A DNA stretch of 19,998 nt from positions 1 to 19,998 of the forward strand of contig CAKPTK010000027.1 of assembly GCA_934190685.1 (NCBI GenBank). Direction: 5' to 3'. Both the position numbers and the translations under genes were made by a program. Positions within the stretch are counted from its first letter, which is position 1, and each line of letters opens with the position of its first letter. The notes beneath the pieces are model-generated. The model saw only the letters and a list, made by a program, of their open reading frames with translations. It did not search any database and was not told where the DNA came from. Positions 8,136 through 14,798 of this stretch are shown piece by piece. The stretch comes from an uncultured Prevotella sp. (GTDB taxonomy: Bacteria > Bacteroidota > Bacteroidia > Bacteroidales > Bacteroidaceae).

Positions 8136-8609
8136 TTAGTCTTCAAGATGTTGTAGAAGTCCTTGACAGCCATCTTCTATGAGGTCAATGGCAAGTTCAA
8201 AGTCACGGTCATCACCATAGTAAGGGTCTGGAACAGAGTGGTTTTTACGATGATGGGTAAAATAGTCTGCCATTCGACAAACCTCTGCCCTGCCTCCGAC
8301 ACGATCTTTCATTCGGGTAACTGCCTTATAGTTTTCCTCGTCCATCACGATGATATAATCAAAACGGTCAAAATCGGCATCACATATCTGACGCGCATGA
8401 TGGTCGAAAGTGTATCCGTGCTTGTGTCCATGACTCCGCATACGGCTGTCGGGAAGGTTGCCCACATGCCAAGCACCGATACCGGCACTGTCTATCTCGT
8501 AGGTTTCCGCCACCCCTCGTTCATCCACCAAATGCTGCATGATACCCTGTGCCGCCGGTGAGCGACAGATATTTCCCAAACATATAAAAAGGAGCTTTTT
8601 TCTTCTCAT
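8136..8609 (-). CDS. Low-molecular-weight protein tyrosine phosphatase
   Basis: This is a cytoplasmic phosphatase of 157 residues, the usual family length, that removes phosphate from phosphotyrosine. The active-site loop C-X5-R-S is seen as CLGNICRSP (residues 10-18, nucleophile Cys10, Arg16). The general-acid motif DPYY is at 128-131 with Asp128. I chose the ATG at 8609; an in-frame TTG at 8621 would add four residues, but the ATG puts the catalytic loop at the usual distance from the N-terminus. A promoter with -7 TAATTTTG (8638-8645) and -33 TTTG (8668-8671) precedes it, so it is probably transcribed alone between GH95 and the large pectate lyase. In other bacteria such phosphatases often act with tyrosine kinases in capsule export; no kinase or capsule gene is in the window, so the substrate is unknown. 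Confidence 0.94.
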   Translation of the reverse strand: MRRKKLLFICLGNICRSPAAQGIMQHLVDERGVAETYEIDSAGIGAWHVGNLPDSRMRSHGHKHGYTFDHHARQICDADFDRFDYIIVMDEENYKAVTRMKDRVGGRAEVCRMADYFTHHRKNHSVPDPYYGDDRDFELAIDLIEDGCQGLLQHLED

Positions 8610-8637
8610 TATCTCAAACAATAAAATTCTGTGTTTG

Positions 8638-8671
8638 CAAAATTACGAATTTTGCCCTTAATATCCGCAAA
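8638..8671 (-). promoter_or_regulatory. Bacteroidota-type promoter for the phosphatase gene
   Basis: The minus strand carries TTTG (8668-8671), a 22-bp spacer, and TAATTTTG (8638-8645), matching the -33/-7 consensus of the Bacteroidota primary sigma factor. The -7 box ends 28 bp before the ATG at 8609, giving a short leader. No good ribosome-binding site is visible, as is usual in this phylum. Confidence 0.5.
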
Positions 8672-8743
8672 AAGCGCATGCTATCTTCTATGGTACACCA
8701 AGGATGGCATACAACTGTTCCACAATAGTCATGCCCAAGAATA

Positions 8744-8785
8744 CAAAAAGCCTCGGTATGGAGTTCTATGGACTCCACACCGAGG
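8744..8785 (-). terminator. Rho-independent terminator after the GH95 gene
   Basis: Arms cctcggtatggagt (8751-8764) and actccacaccgagg (8772-8785) form a 14-bp stem with one mismatch in plus orientation that becomes a G-U pair in the minus transcript; the loop is 7 nt. The minus transcript continues CTTTTTG. It starts 26 bp past the GH95 stop codon. Confidence 0.9.
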
Positions 8786-8811
8786 TCAATTGTCAAGGTT
8801 TTATATATGTC

Positions 8812-11277
8812 TTAAAGTGTGAGCGTGATGGTCTCGCCGGCACGAGTCTGGACATCATAGAGATGGGTGGCTGGCAAGATGCGGAAAGCTTGGGTAACTC
8901 CAGGAGTCACTTCTGTCTGCATGCTGAAGGTGGTGAACAAAGGATTGTTGTTCTCGCCTTCCGCTTTCTGAAGTGAAGAGGATGACTTCACCTCGTTAGG
9001 CAGGCGCAAGCGGAGATTGCCACCGATAGTGGAACGAATTACGGCCTTCACAACCTTTCCATCTTTCCACTGCAAGTCTTCGACAACGAAACCGCCCACA
9101 GTGCGCAAGCCTTTCACCTCGCCCTGTGATTTCCATTCGTCAGGAATAGCGGGCAGGAGGTTGACGCAACCATCGTGGCTCTGCACGAACATCTCACCGA
9201 TACCGGCGCAGCAGCCGAAGTTGCCGTCAATTTGGAATGGCGGATGAGCATCGAACATATTAGGATAGGTACCACCTCCCTGTCCCTGCTGAGATACTGG
9301 GGAAACAAGGCTCAACTGATCTTTGATAAGTTTATAAGCATGGTTGCCGTCAAGGCTGCGTGCCCAAAGACACACTTTCCAACCCATGCTCCAACCTGTG
9401 GAAGCGTCGGAACGCTGAATCAATGAGGTCACAGCACCATTGAATGCCTCTGGTGTGCGATAAGGGGAAATCTCGTTACCGGGATAGAGAGCCCAAAGAT
9501 GTGACACATGACGATGGTGGTCACGAGGATTGTCCCAATCTTGTGCCCACTCCTGCAGTTGGCCATATTTACCCACTCGCAAAGGAGTGATATAAGCTCG
9601 CATATTGAGAATTGTATCGGCAAAAGCCTGGTCCTTACCCAAGATACGGGCTGCAGCAGCCGTATGGGTAAAGAGGTCGGTCACCAATTCGTTGTCCATC
9701 GTGATGCCGGCGAAAAGATGCGCCTTGCTGTCTTTGAGTTTCGGACCGTTCTCAGGAGAATTGCTTGGGCATACCACCAACTTGCCTGTAGTAGGATCAC
9801 AAACCATAAAGTCCACGAAGAACTCGGAAGCGCCCTTCATCAGCGGATATACTTGGGCAAGATATTGCTTGTCTCCACTATAGAGATAACGGTTCCACAA
9901 ATGCTGACAGAGCCAAGCATTGGATGTGGGCCAAACGCCACAATAGCCGCGGTCTACAGCGCCTGTCATGCGCCAAAGGTCTGTGTTGTGATGTGCCACC
10001 CAGCCTCGGCAGCCATACATTTTCCTTGCGGTCTCCGAACCAGCTTCGGCAAGTTCCTCCACCATCTTGACAAGAGGCAGATGAAGTTCCGAAAGGTTAG
10101 TCGGCTCAGCTGGCCAATAGTTCATCTCGGTATTGATATTGATGGTGTAGCGGCATTTCCAAGCAGGATTGAGCTTGGCATTCCATTTTCCTTGCAAGTT
10201 AGCCGGCTGACAACCTGGTTGCGAGCAACTGATGAGCAAATAACGGCCAAACTGGAAATAAAGAGAAACCAACTGGTTGTCCGTATGCTGACCAAAGGTG
10301 CGGATTCGCTCGTCGGTTGGAAGATTTTCATACTGACTTCCACCGAGATTGAGTTCCACTCTTCCAAACTGCTCTTGATATTTCTTCAGACTTTCCGCAA
10401 AAGCCACATCGAATGGACGGGCATTCTTCATATAGGCGGCATTGCGCTTGTATGGATCTGCGGAAATATCCTTGTAGTTGACAAAATTGGTGGCGATAGA
10501 TATATATAAGGTCACATCTGTGGCACCATTCACCACGAGTGCAGTGTCTGTACGGGACACCTTGCCATCGGCATTGCGCAGATTGAGCAAGTTGACAAAA
10601 TGCAGTTTTCCACCTTCCACTGCTTCCGAACTGCCCGTATAGCCTTCCATCTGCAAGCTCTTCACCCCTCCTTTTATAGCAGATGTGCGTTTCATCTCTT
10701 GTGGACAAGTGAAATAAGTTGAGAAATTGAGTTTTCCTTTTTTGGAAGCCTGCAAGCGCACGATGACGAGTTGGTCAGCGAGGGAGACAAAAGTCCGTTC
10801 CGTATAATCCACACCATTCACCCGATAGGTAACGGTAGACAAGGCCTTGTCAAGGCTCAGTTCCCTGCGATAGTTGGTAAATCCCTTGTGGTCCTTAAAC
10901 GCTATCCGCAAACTGCCCGCTGTCTGATAGCGGCATCCATTGCTAGTATTTGGAGCAAGGAAATCCCGAGTGGCCACGGCCTGGGCAGAATCCGCCATTC
11001 CCTGGAAAATGAGTTTGCGCACATCTTTCAAAGAAGACAGAGCCTTAGGGTTGTAATTCGTATAAGGTTGGCCTTGAGAAATAGTTTCCTCATTAAGTTG
11101 GATTTCCTCATTCTCAGCCCCGCCATAGACCATGGACGCAAGACGTCCATTGCCCAAAGGAAGAGCTTCCTCCCAATAGACAGCAGGTTTCTGATACCAT
11201 AGTTTCAGGTTGTCCGCCGCCCATGTCGAAACAGACACAAGAGCCAAACAGACTACAGAAAATAGTTTCTTGTTCAT
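8812..11277 (-). CDS. GH95 alpha-L-fucosidase / alpha-L-galactosidase type enzyme
   Basis: This secreted exo-glycosidase has 821 residues, close to the family's usual size. Residues 1-20 are a signal peptide (cleavage after TWA). The N-terminal beta-sandwich has the family signature around WYQKPAVYWEEALPLGNGRL (27-46) and IQLNEET (59-65). The (alpha/alpha)6 barrel carries the residues known from the Bifidobacterium AfcA enzyme: the Asn pair Asn380/Asn382 in TININTEMNYWPAEP, the general acid Glu509 in PSNSPENGP, and Asp684 in FQIDGNFG. AGIGEMFVQS (691-700) and the C-terminal beta-domain follow, so the enzyme appears intact. GH95 members remove alpha-L-fucose, or in some Bacteroides enzymes alpha-L-galactose from plant glycans including rhamnogalacturonan II. 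The pectin-degrading neighbours fit a plant target, but the sugar cannot be decided here. It is transcribed alone, with a -7 element at 11318-11325 and a strong terminator at 8744-8785. Confidence 0.95.
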   Translation of the reverse strand: MNKKLFSVVCLALVSVSTWAADNLKLWYQKPAVYWEEALPLGNGRLASMVYGGAENEEIQLNEETISQGQPYTNYNPKALSSLKDVRKLIFQGMADSAQAVATRDFLAPNTSNGCRYQTAGSLRIAFKDHKGFTNYRRELSLDKALSTVTYRVNGVDYTERTFVSLADQLVIVRLQASKKGKLNFSTYFTCPQEMKRTSAIKGGVKSLQMEGYTGSSEAVEGGKLHFVNLLNLRNADGKVSRTDTALVVNGATDVTLYISIATNFVNYKDISADPYKRNAAYMKNARPFDVAFAESLKKYQEQFGRVELNLGGSQYENLPTDERIRTFGQHTDNQLVSLYFQFGRYLLISCSQPGCQPANLQGKWNAKLNPAWKCRYTININTEMNYWPAEPTNLSELHLPLVKMVEELAEAGSETARKMYGCRGWVAHHNTDLWRMTGAVDRGYCGVWPTSNAWLCQHLWNRYLYSGDKQYLAQVYPLMKGASEFFVDFMVCDPTTGKLVVCPSNSPENGPKLKDSKAHLFAGITMDNELVTDLFTHTAAAARILGKDQAFADTILNMRAYITPLRVGKYGQLQEWAQDWDNPRDHHRHVSHLWALYPGNEISPYRTPEAFNGAVTSLIQRSDASTGWSMGWKVCLWARSLDGNHAYKLIKDQLSLVSPVSQQGQGGGTYPNMFDAHPPFQIDGNFGCCAGIGEMFVQSHDGCVNLLPAIPDEWKSQGEVKGLRTVGGFVVEDLQWKDGKVVKAVIRSTIGGNLRLRLPNEVKSSSSLQKAEGENNNPLFTTFSMQTEVTPGVTQAFRILPATHLYDVQTRAGETITLTL

Positions 11278-11317
11278 TGTTGTATTGGTTTTAAATATAT
11301 ACTTGTTATTCCGATGG

Positions 11318-11325
11318 CAAAGTTA
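11318..11325 (-). promoter_or_regulatory. Candidate -7 promoter element for the GH95 gene
   Basis: The minus strand reads TAACTTTG (TAnnTTTG consensus) 40 bp upstream of the start codon at 11277. At 19-bp spacing there is only a weak CTTT in place of the -33 TTTG. The rest of the 173-bp interval up to the ABC gene stop shows no convincing terminator for the upstream operon. Confidence 0.42.
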
Positions 11326-11450
11326 GTCTTTCACCGCAATATATAAAGGCATTTTCTTCCGCAATAAGGAGGAAAATCTTCCATCTCACGGCTAAAAGCC
11401 TGTCCCTGGCTATGGTAACGCATTTGTTCTTGTTTCACATGAGAAAGAAA

Positions 11451-13121
11451 TCACTCTCCCACCCTGAGCAACTGGTCGCAATAATCGACCACCGCAGGAC
11501 GGTGGGTGATGAAGATGACGGTATGTCGGTGCTCGGCAAGCAGATTGTGGAGCAACTGGCGTTCGGTTGTTGGGTCGAGAGCACTGGTTGCCTCGTCAAA
11601 GAGCATCACCTGTCCCCTTCTCAGCAAGGCTCGGGCTATAGCGATGCGCTGAGCCTGGCCTTCACTCAGTCCTCCCCCTTGTTCCGCGCAAAGGGTGTCA
11701 AGTCCCTTGGGCAGGTTGAAAACAAAATCGGCACAAGCCTGGTGAAGGGCTTCCCCCATCTCCTCGTCGGTAGCATCCAACCGTCCCAAACGCAGATTGT
11801 CCCGGATAGTGCCACTCATGAGAGTGTTTCCCTGAGGCACATAAACGAGATTGCAGCGCAACCGAGGGGTCATGACTCGTTCTTCATGAGCATTGTAGAG
11901 TGAAATCTTTCCCTCTCTCGGAGACAACAAAGCGAGGACAAGGCGAATAAGCGTGGTTTTTCCGGCTCCTGTCTCACCGAGAATGGCTGTCGATGTGCCT
12001 GGACGGAAATCGAACGAGAGGCGGTGGAGCACGTCGCCATCGCCATCGTTGTAGGCATAGCTCACATCGCTGAACCTCACTCCACAAGGAGCTTTCATCA
12101 TCAGAGGTTCGCCTTGCTCTTCAAGTGGACTGTCCTCCAGTTCCATGAGTCGCTCGGCAGCCGTAAGTACCGCTACAAAAGCGGGAGCAAGTTTGGTGAG
12201 ATTTCTGGCTGGAGTTTGTATTTTGTTGACCAATTGCAAGAAGGCGGTCATACCGCCAAAGGTGAGTGAATGGGCAGACATGCGCACTGCCGCCCAAGCA
12301 AAAGCGACAAGATAGCCCAACGCAAAACCGAGGTTGAGCACCGTGTTGGAAAAAACGGAGAACACCGTGCGCTTGATTACATTGCGACGCAATTGTCCTT
12401 GCGTGTTTTCAAGGCGGTCAAGCATGGGCTGCTCGCCTTCAAGAGTTTTGATGAGCACCCGATGCTGGATGGTTTCCTGAAGCACGCTCTGCACCTGGCT
12501 GTCCGAAGTTCGCACATGCCGGGTAAGAAGCCGCATGCGGTTGACATAGGCCCTGCTGACCAGTACGAACAAGGGGATAATCGCCACCACGATGACCGCA
12601 AGCAGGCGATCCATCGCGAACAGATAGAAAAAGGCGCCAAGAAATAGTGCCAACACAGACAACGTGTTGGGCAGAGTCTCAGTAAGAAATGTGACTACAG
12701 TCTGCACATCCGTCTCCAACCTGTTGAGGGCATCACCACTGTGCATGCGGTCTTTGCCTTCCCATTGGGCATGGAGTATATGGTCGAGTATGCGCTGTTG
12801 CATTCGGTTTTGAGCCCGCACACCCAAAATGTTTCTCACCCAAATGGCTGAAATATTGAGAGCGAAGTCCGTCAAGATAAGTGCGCCCATCATCACTACA
12901 CTCCAAAGAATGGATCCCTTGGATGTTCCCGATGCCACATCAATGGCATGCTGCACCGCCCACACCGAAGCGAGGCTCACGCCTACACCGGCAATACCGA
13001 TAGCGGCGTTGAGCAACGCCTGCCGTCGGTTTCCATGCCATGCGCCCCAAAGCCATTGGAACAGTTGTCGGGCGGAATACTGGCTGCGTTCGATGCGCAG
13101 CATTTTCTTGAGTCTGGACAT
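11451..13121 (-). CDS. ABC exporter half-transporter (membrane domain fused to ATPase)
   Basis: This is a 556-residue inner-membrane half-transporter expected to work as a dimer. Residues about 35-325 form the exporter-type membrane domain with hydrophobic helices near 38-58, 74-96, 152-190 and 258-280. The ATPase domain (about 345-556) is complete: Walker A GETGAGKT (382-389), Q-loop Gln430 in YVPQGN, signature LSEGQ (485-489), Walker B VMLFDE (505-510) with catalytic Glu510, and switch histidine His540 in THRP. The start codon lies 2 nt after the nadK stop, so the genes are surely co-transcribed and perhaps translationally coupled. The substrate is unknown; architecture fits the MsbA/multidrug and lipid exporter class, but nothing visible assigns a cargo. 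Confidence 0.93.
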   Translation of the reverse strand: MSRLKKMLRIERSQYSARQLFQWLWGAWHGNRRQALLNAAIGIAGVGVSLASVWAVQHAIDVASGTSKGSILWSVVMMGALILTDFALNISAIWVRNILGVRAQNRMQQRILDHILHAQWEGKDRMHSGDALNRLETDVQTVVTFLTETLPNTLSVLALFLGAFFYLFAMDRLLAVIVVAIIPLFVLVSRAYVNRMRLLTRHVRTSDSQVQSVLQETIQHRVLIKTLEGEQPMLDRLENTQGQLRRNVIKRTVFSVFSNTVLNLGFALGYLVAFAWAAVRMSAHSLTFGGMTAFLQLVNKIQTPARNLTKLAPAFVAVLTAAERLMELEDSPLEEQGEPLMMKAPCGVRFSDVSYAYNDGDGDVLHRLSFDFRPGTSTAILGETGAGKTTLIRLVLALLSPREGKISLYNAHEERVMTPRLRCNLVYVPQGNTLMSGTIRDNLRLGRLDATDEEMGEALHQACADFVFNLPKGLDTLCAEQGGGLSEGQAQRIAIARALLRRGQVMLFDEATSALDPTTERQLLHNLLAEHRHTVIFITHRPAVVDYCDQLLRVGE

Positions 13122-13123
13122 TT

Positions 13124-14038
13124 TCAGAAATCTCTGATGTCAAACTGTCGTCTTCCGTCCATGCCCCACATCATCTTCTCCCTCAGTGTTGAGAAATAAC
13201 GCTGTCCCAAACGCTTGACCACATGGGCGGCAAAAGGAGCCTTGCGGATAGTTATCCGTGTGCCTTCAAGGAGTTTTTCCGAGCGACCGTCGATGGCGGC
13301 AAGAAAATTGTGTGACCGGCTTTCCACCTCGAGTGTTATCTCGCAGTCATCCGGAATAACGATGGGGCGGATATTCAAGCTATGAGGAGCCACAGCGGTC
13401 AAGCAGAGCGTACCTGTCCGTGGCACCATAATCGGACCGCCATTGGACAGCGAATAGGCAGTAGAACCTGTCGGGGTGGTCACGATAAGACCATCGGCCT
13501 GATAGGTGACAAGATAGTCGCCCCCGATGGATGTCCGGATGGAAATCATCGAAGCCGTGTCCCGTTTCAGCAGTGCGATGTCATTCAGAGCATACGGATT
13601 ACCCTCTATGGGTTCACCCTCTGCCTCAATCTTGATGACTGTCTGTTTCTCCACTTCATAGGTTCCGTCGAACAAGAGTTTCAATGCCTCGTCAATCTCC
13701 GTCGGTCCCACGTCAGCCAAGAATCCGAGTCGTCCGGTATTGATGCCCACAATGGGAATACATTTCGCCCCCACCCGGGCTGCCGTCTTGAGGAATGTAC
13801 CATCACCGCCCATGGAGATACAGAAATCCACGTCAAAATTATAACCGTCAAAAATTCCGTCCACACGATTTTTTATCCCCAACGTTTGTGTCAGGAATTC
13901 GTAAAACGGGCGGTCTATATAGATTTCTGAATTATGTGCCACAAGGGAGTCAAGCACACGTTGAATGGACGCGGACTTGCGAGCCTGGTATTCATTGCCG
14001 AAAAGGGCGAACTTAAGTTTCTTGTCTGCCATAGTCAT
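13124..14038 (-). CDS. nadK: NAD kinase
   Basis: This cytoplasmic enzyme phosphorylates NAD to NADP using ATP or polyphosphate. The protein is 304 residues, typical for the family. The diagnostic motifs are GGDGTFL (77-83), GINTGRLGFLADV (98-110), the NDIAL stretch (152-156) and TGSTAYSLSNGGP (190-202), followed by the conserved C-terminal beta-domain. The ATG at 14038 is used; a second ATG at 14032 would remove two residues and is equally possible. A promoter with -7 TATCTTTG lies 19 bp upstream. The gene is the first of a two-gene operon with the ABC exporter. Confidence 0.97.
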   Translation of the reverse strand: MTMADKKLKFALFGNEYQARKSASIQRVLDSLVAHNSEIYIDRPFYEFLTQTLGIKNRVDGIFDGYNFDVDFCISMGGDGTFLKTAARVGAKCIPIVGINTGRLGFLADVGPTEIDEALKLLFDGTYEVEKQTVIKIEAEGEPIEGNPYALNDIALLKRDTASMISIRTSIGGDYLVTYQADGLIVTTPTGSTAYSLSNGGPIMVPRTGTLCLTAVAPHSLNIRPIVIPDDCEITLEVESRSHNFLAAIDGRSEKLLEGTRITIRKAPFAAHVVKRLGQRYFSTLREKMMWGMDGRRQFDIRDF

Positions 14039-14057
14039 TCTTGCTGTTTACTCTTTG

Positions 14058-14087
14058 CAAAGATAGTGCAAATGAGTGGAATACAAA
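14058..14087 (-). promoter_or_regulatory. Promoter of the nadK-ABC operon
   Basis: The minus strand carries TTTG (14084-14087), an 18-bp spacer and TATCTTTG (14058-14065), close to the Bacteroidota -33/-7 consensus. The -7 box lies 19 bp before the nadK ATG. The surrounding sequence is partly duplicated upstream (14134-14189). Confidence 0.55.
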
Positions 14088-14189
14088 ACAAATTCATTTG
14101 TTTTTATTTTCGAATGCAGCCGATCTTATTCAGAGATAGTGCAAAATGAGAAAAGAACGAAATAAAATTATTTATTTCCAAATGCAACC
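14061..14189. repeat. Diverged tandem duplication of the nadK promoter region
   Basis: Two units with a 73-bp offset share start and end: agatagtgcaaatgag (14061-14076) versus agatagtgcaaaatgag (14134-14150), and cgaatgcagcc (14111-14121) versus ccaaatgcaacc (14178-14189). The middle is AT-rich and diverged. In the distal unit the -7 box has changed from TATCTTTG to TATCTCTG on the minus strand, so it is probably weaker or dead. Confidence 0.55.
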
Positions 14190-14243
14190 TCGTAATGCGC
14201 TCCTTCATTTCTATATGTTCCCGAACTTTTATTTGGGAAACTC

Positions 14244-14269
14244 TTTTACGCGCGCACGCGCGCGTAAAA
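14244..14269. repeat. Perfect CG-alternating palindrome
   Basis: Arms ttttacgcgcg (14244-14254) and cgcgcgtaaaa (14259-14269) are exact reverse complements around the loop cacg. The core from 14248 to 14265 is 18 bp of uninterrupted alternating purine-pyrimidine (mostly CG), standing out sharply from the AT-rich surroundings. It lies in a gene-free region. Confidence 0.8.
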
Positions 14270-14281
14270 AATTCAAGAAAT

Positions 14282-14391
14282 ATCATACATCCTACACAAA
14301 AGTTTCGCAACTGTCTGATTTTTAGACTGATGACTTGTGTATAATCCTACATTTATCATACACAAATCATACATAATCCTACACAAATCAT
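14282..14391. repeat. Cluster of short AT-rich direct repeats
   Basis: ataatcctaca occurs exactly at 14341-14351 and 14373-14383. tacacaaatcat occurs exactly at 14359-14370 and 14380-14391. A related copy, atcatacatcctacacaaa, is at 14282-14300. The copies are too close and too irregular for a CRISPR array and look more like an iteron or multi-site binding region. Confidence 0.55.
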
Positions 14392-14483
14392 TTTCTGTTT
14401 TCCATATCAAGAGACACAATACGCACCACGGTCTGTAAAGTAATTTCATATTCAAGAATTCTTACTCGCCCACTTTCGAATCG

Positions 14484-14523
14484 TTAGTGTGCCATTAGCG
14501 GTGGCTTAGTGTGCCACTAACGG
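14484..14523. repeat. Pair of 18-bp direct repeats
   Basis: ttagtgtgccattagcgg (14484-14501) and ttagtgtgccactaacgg (14506-14523) match at 16 of 18 positions with a 4-nt spacer. The outer ends also form an inverted repeat (cgttagtg at 14482-14489, cactaacg at 14515-14522), so the block can fold into a hairpin. Confidence 0.65.
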
Positions 14524-14525
14524 AA

Positions 14526-14543
14526 TTTTCACCGTGGTGAAAA
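14526..14543. repeat. 18-bp palindrome ttttcaccgtggtgaaaa
   Basis: This is a complete 18-bp palindrome except at the central gt dinucleotide, lying 2 bp after the direct-repeat pair. It has the size and symmetry of a dimeric regulator operator or a short intergenic repeat element. There is no gene start close to it on either strand. Confidence 0.6.
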
Positions 14544-14725
14544 AGTAATTAGTCCGCCTGCTCTATACAAGCGACCCTTTTGTAGCATATAGCGAATCGG
14601 TCAGTAGAAAAACAATAAAGATTTTTGTAAAATAAAATCAGAGCTTACAGTTGTTGCTCTGCTGCGTTTCCCTCTATAAATATCATTTGCCAAAAATAAC
14701 GACTGAGCATTAATATTCAAAGGGA

Positions 14726-14763
14726 ATAAAACAAAAAGAGCCGGGTAGCTTCACAGCAACCCG
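14726..14763 (-). terminator. Terminator of the efflux-lpxA operon
   Basis: The minus transcript forms CGGGTTGC, loop TGTGAA, GCTACCCG (14742-14763), a stem with one internal T-T mismatch, followed by GCTCTTTTTGTTTTATT. It begins 36 bp past the lpxA-like stop codon. Confidence 0.8.
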
Positions 14764-14798
14764 ACCCCATACTACAGAGTAAATTATAGGTATGAAAT

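Larger units (their letters stand above)
14190..14725. other. Gene-free interval between nadK and the efflux operon
   Basis: I see no credible gene or tRNA in this AT-rich interval. The only open frames are short, on the minus strand at 14104-14310 and 14273-14455, and consist largely of repeat sequence with no recognisable protein features. The interval holds the CG palindrome, the AT-rich repeats, the 18-bp direct repeats with their palindrome, and a small stem-loop at 14639-14661 (cagagc/gctctg), which is followed on the minus transcript by ATTTTATTTTA. Confidence 0.6.

Noticed and set aside
8136..8621. Start of the phosphatase at TTG 8621
   Set aside because: ATG at 8609 is in frame, four codons downstream, and places the catalytic loop at the usual distance from the N-terminus.
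9508..10509. Plus-strand open frame of 333 codons
   Set aside because: It is antisense to the GH95 gene across its conserved barrel; no domain or start signal supports it.
14244..14269. CG palindrome read as an intrinsic terminator
   Set aside because: The T/A runs are part of the stem arms, and no gene ends near it on either strand, so termination is not the likely main role.
14336..14344. Match to a DnaA box (TTATACACA on the minus strand) suggesting a replication origin
   Set aside because: Only one exact match was seen, with no cluster, no dnaA or dnaN nearby and no other origin feature; chance in AT-rich repeats is the simpler explanation.
14282..14391. CRISPR array
   Set aside because: The repeats are only 11-12 bp, irregularly interleaved, and have no spacers of constant length; no cas genes are present.
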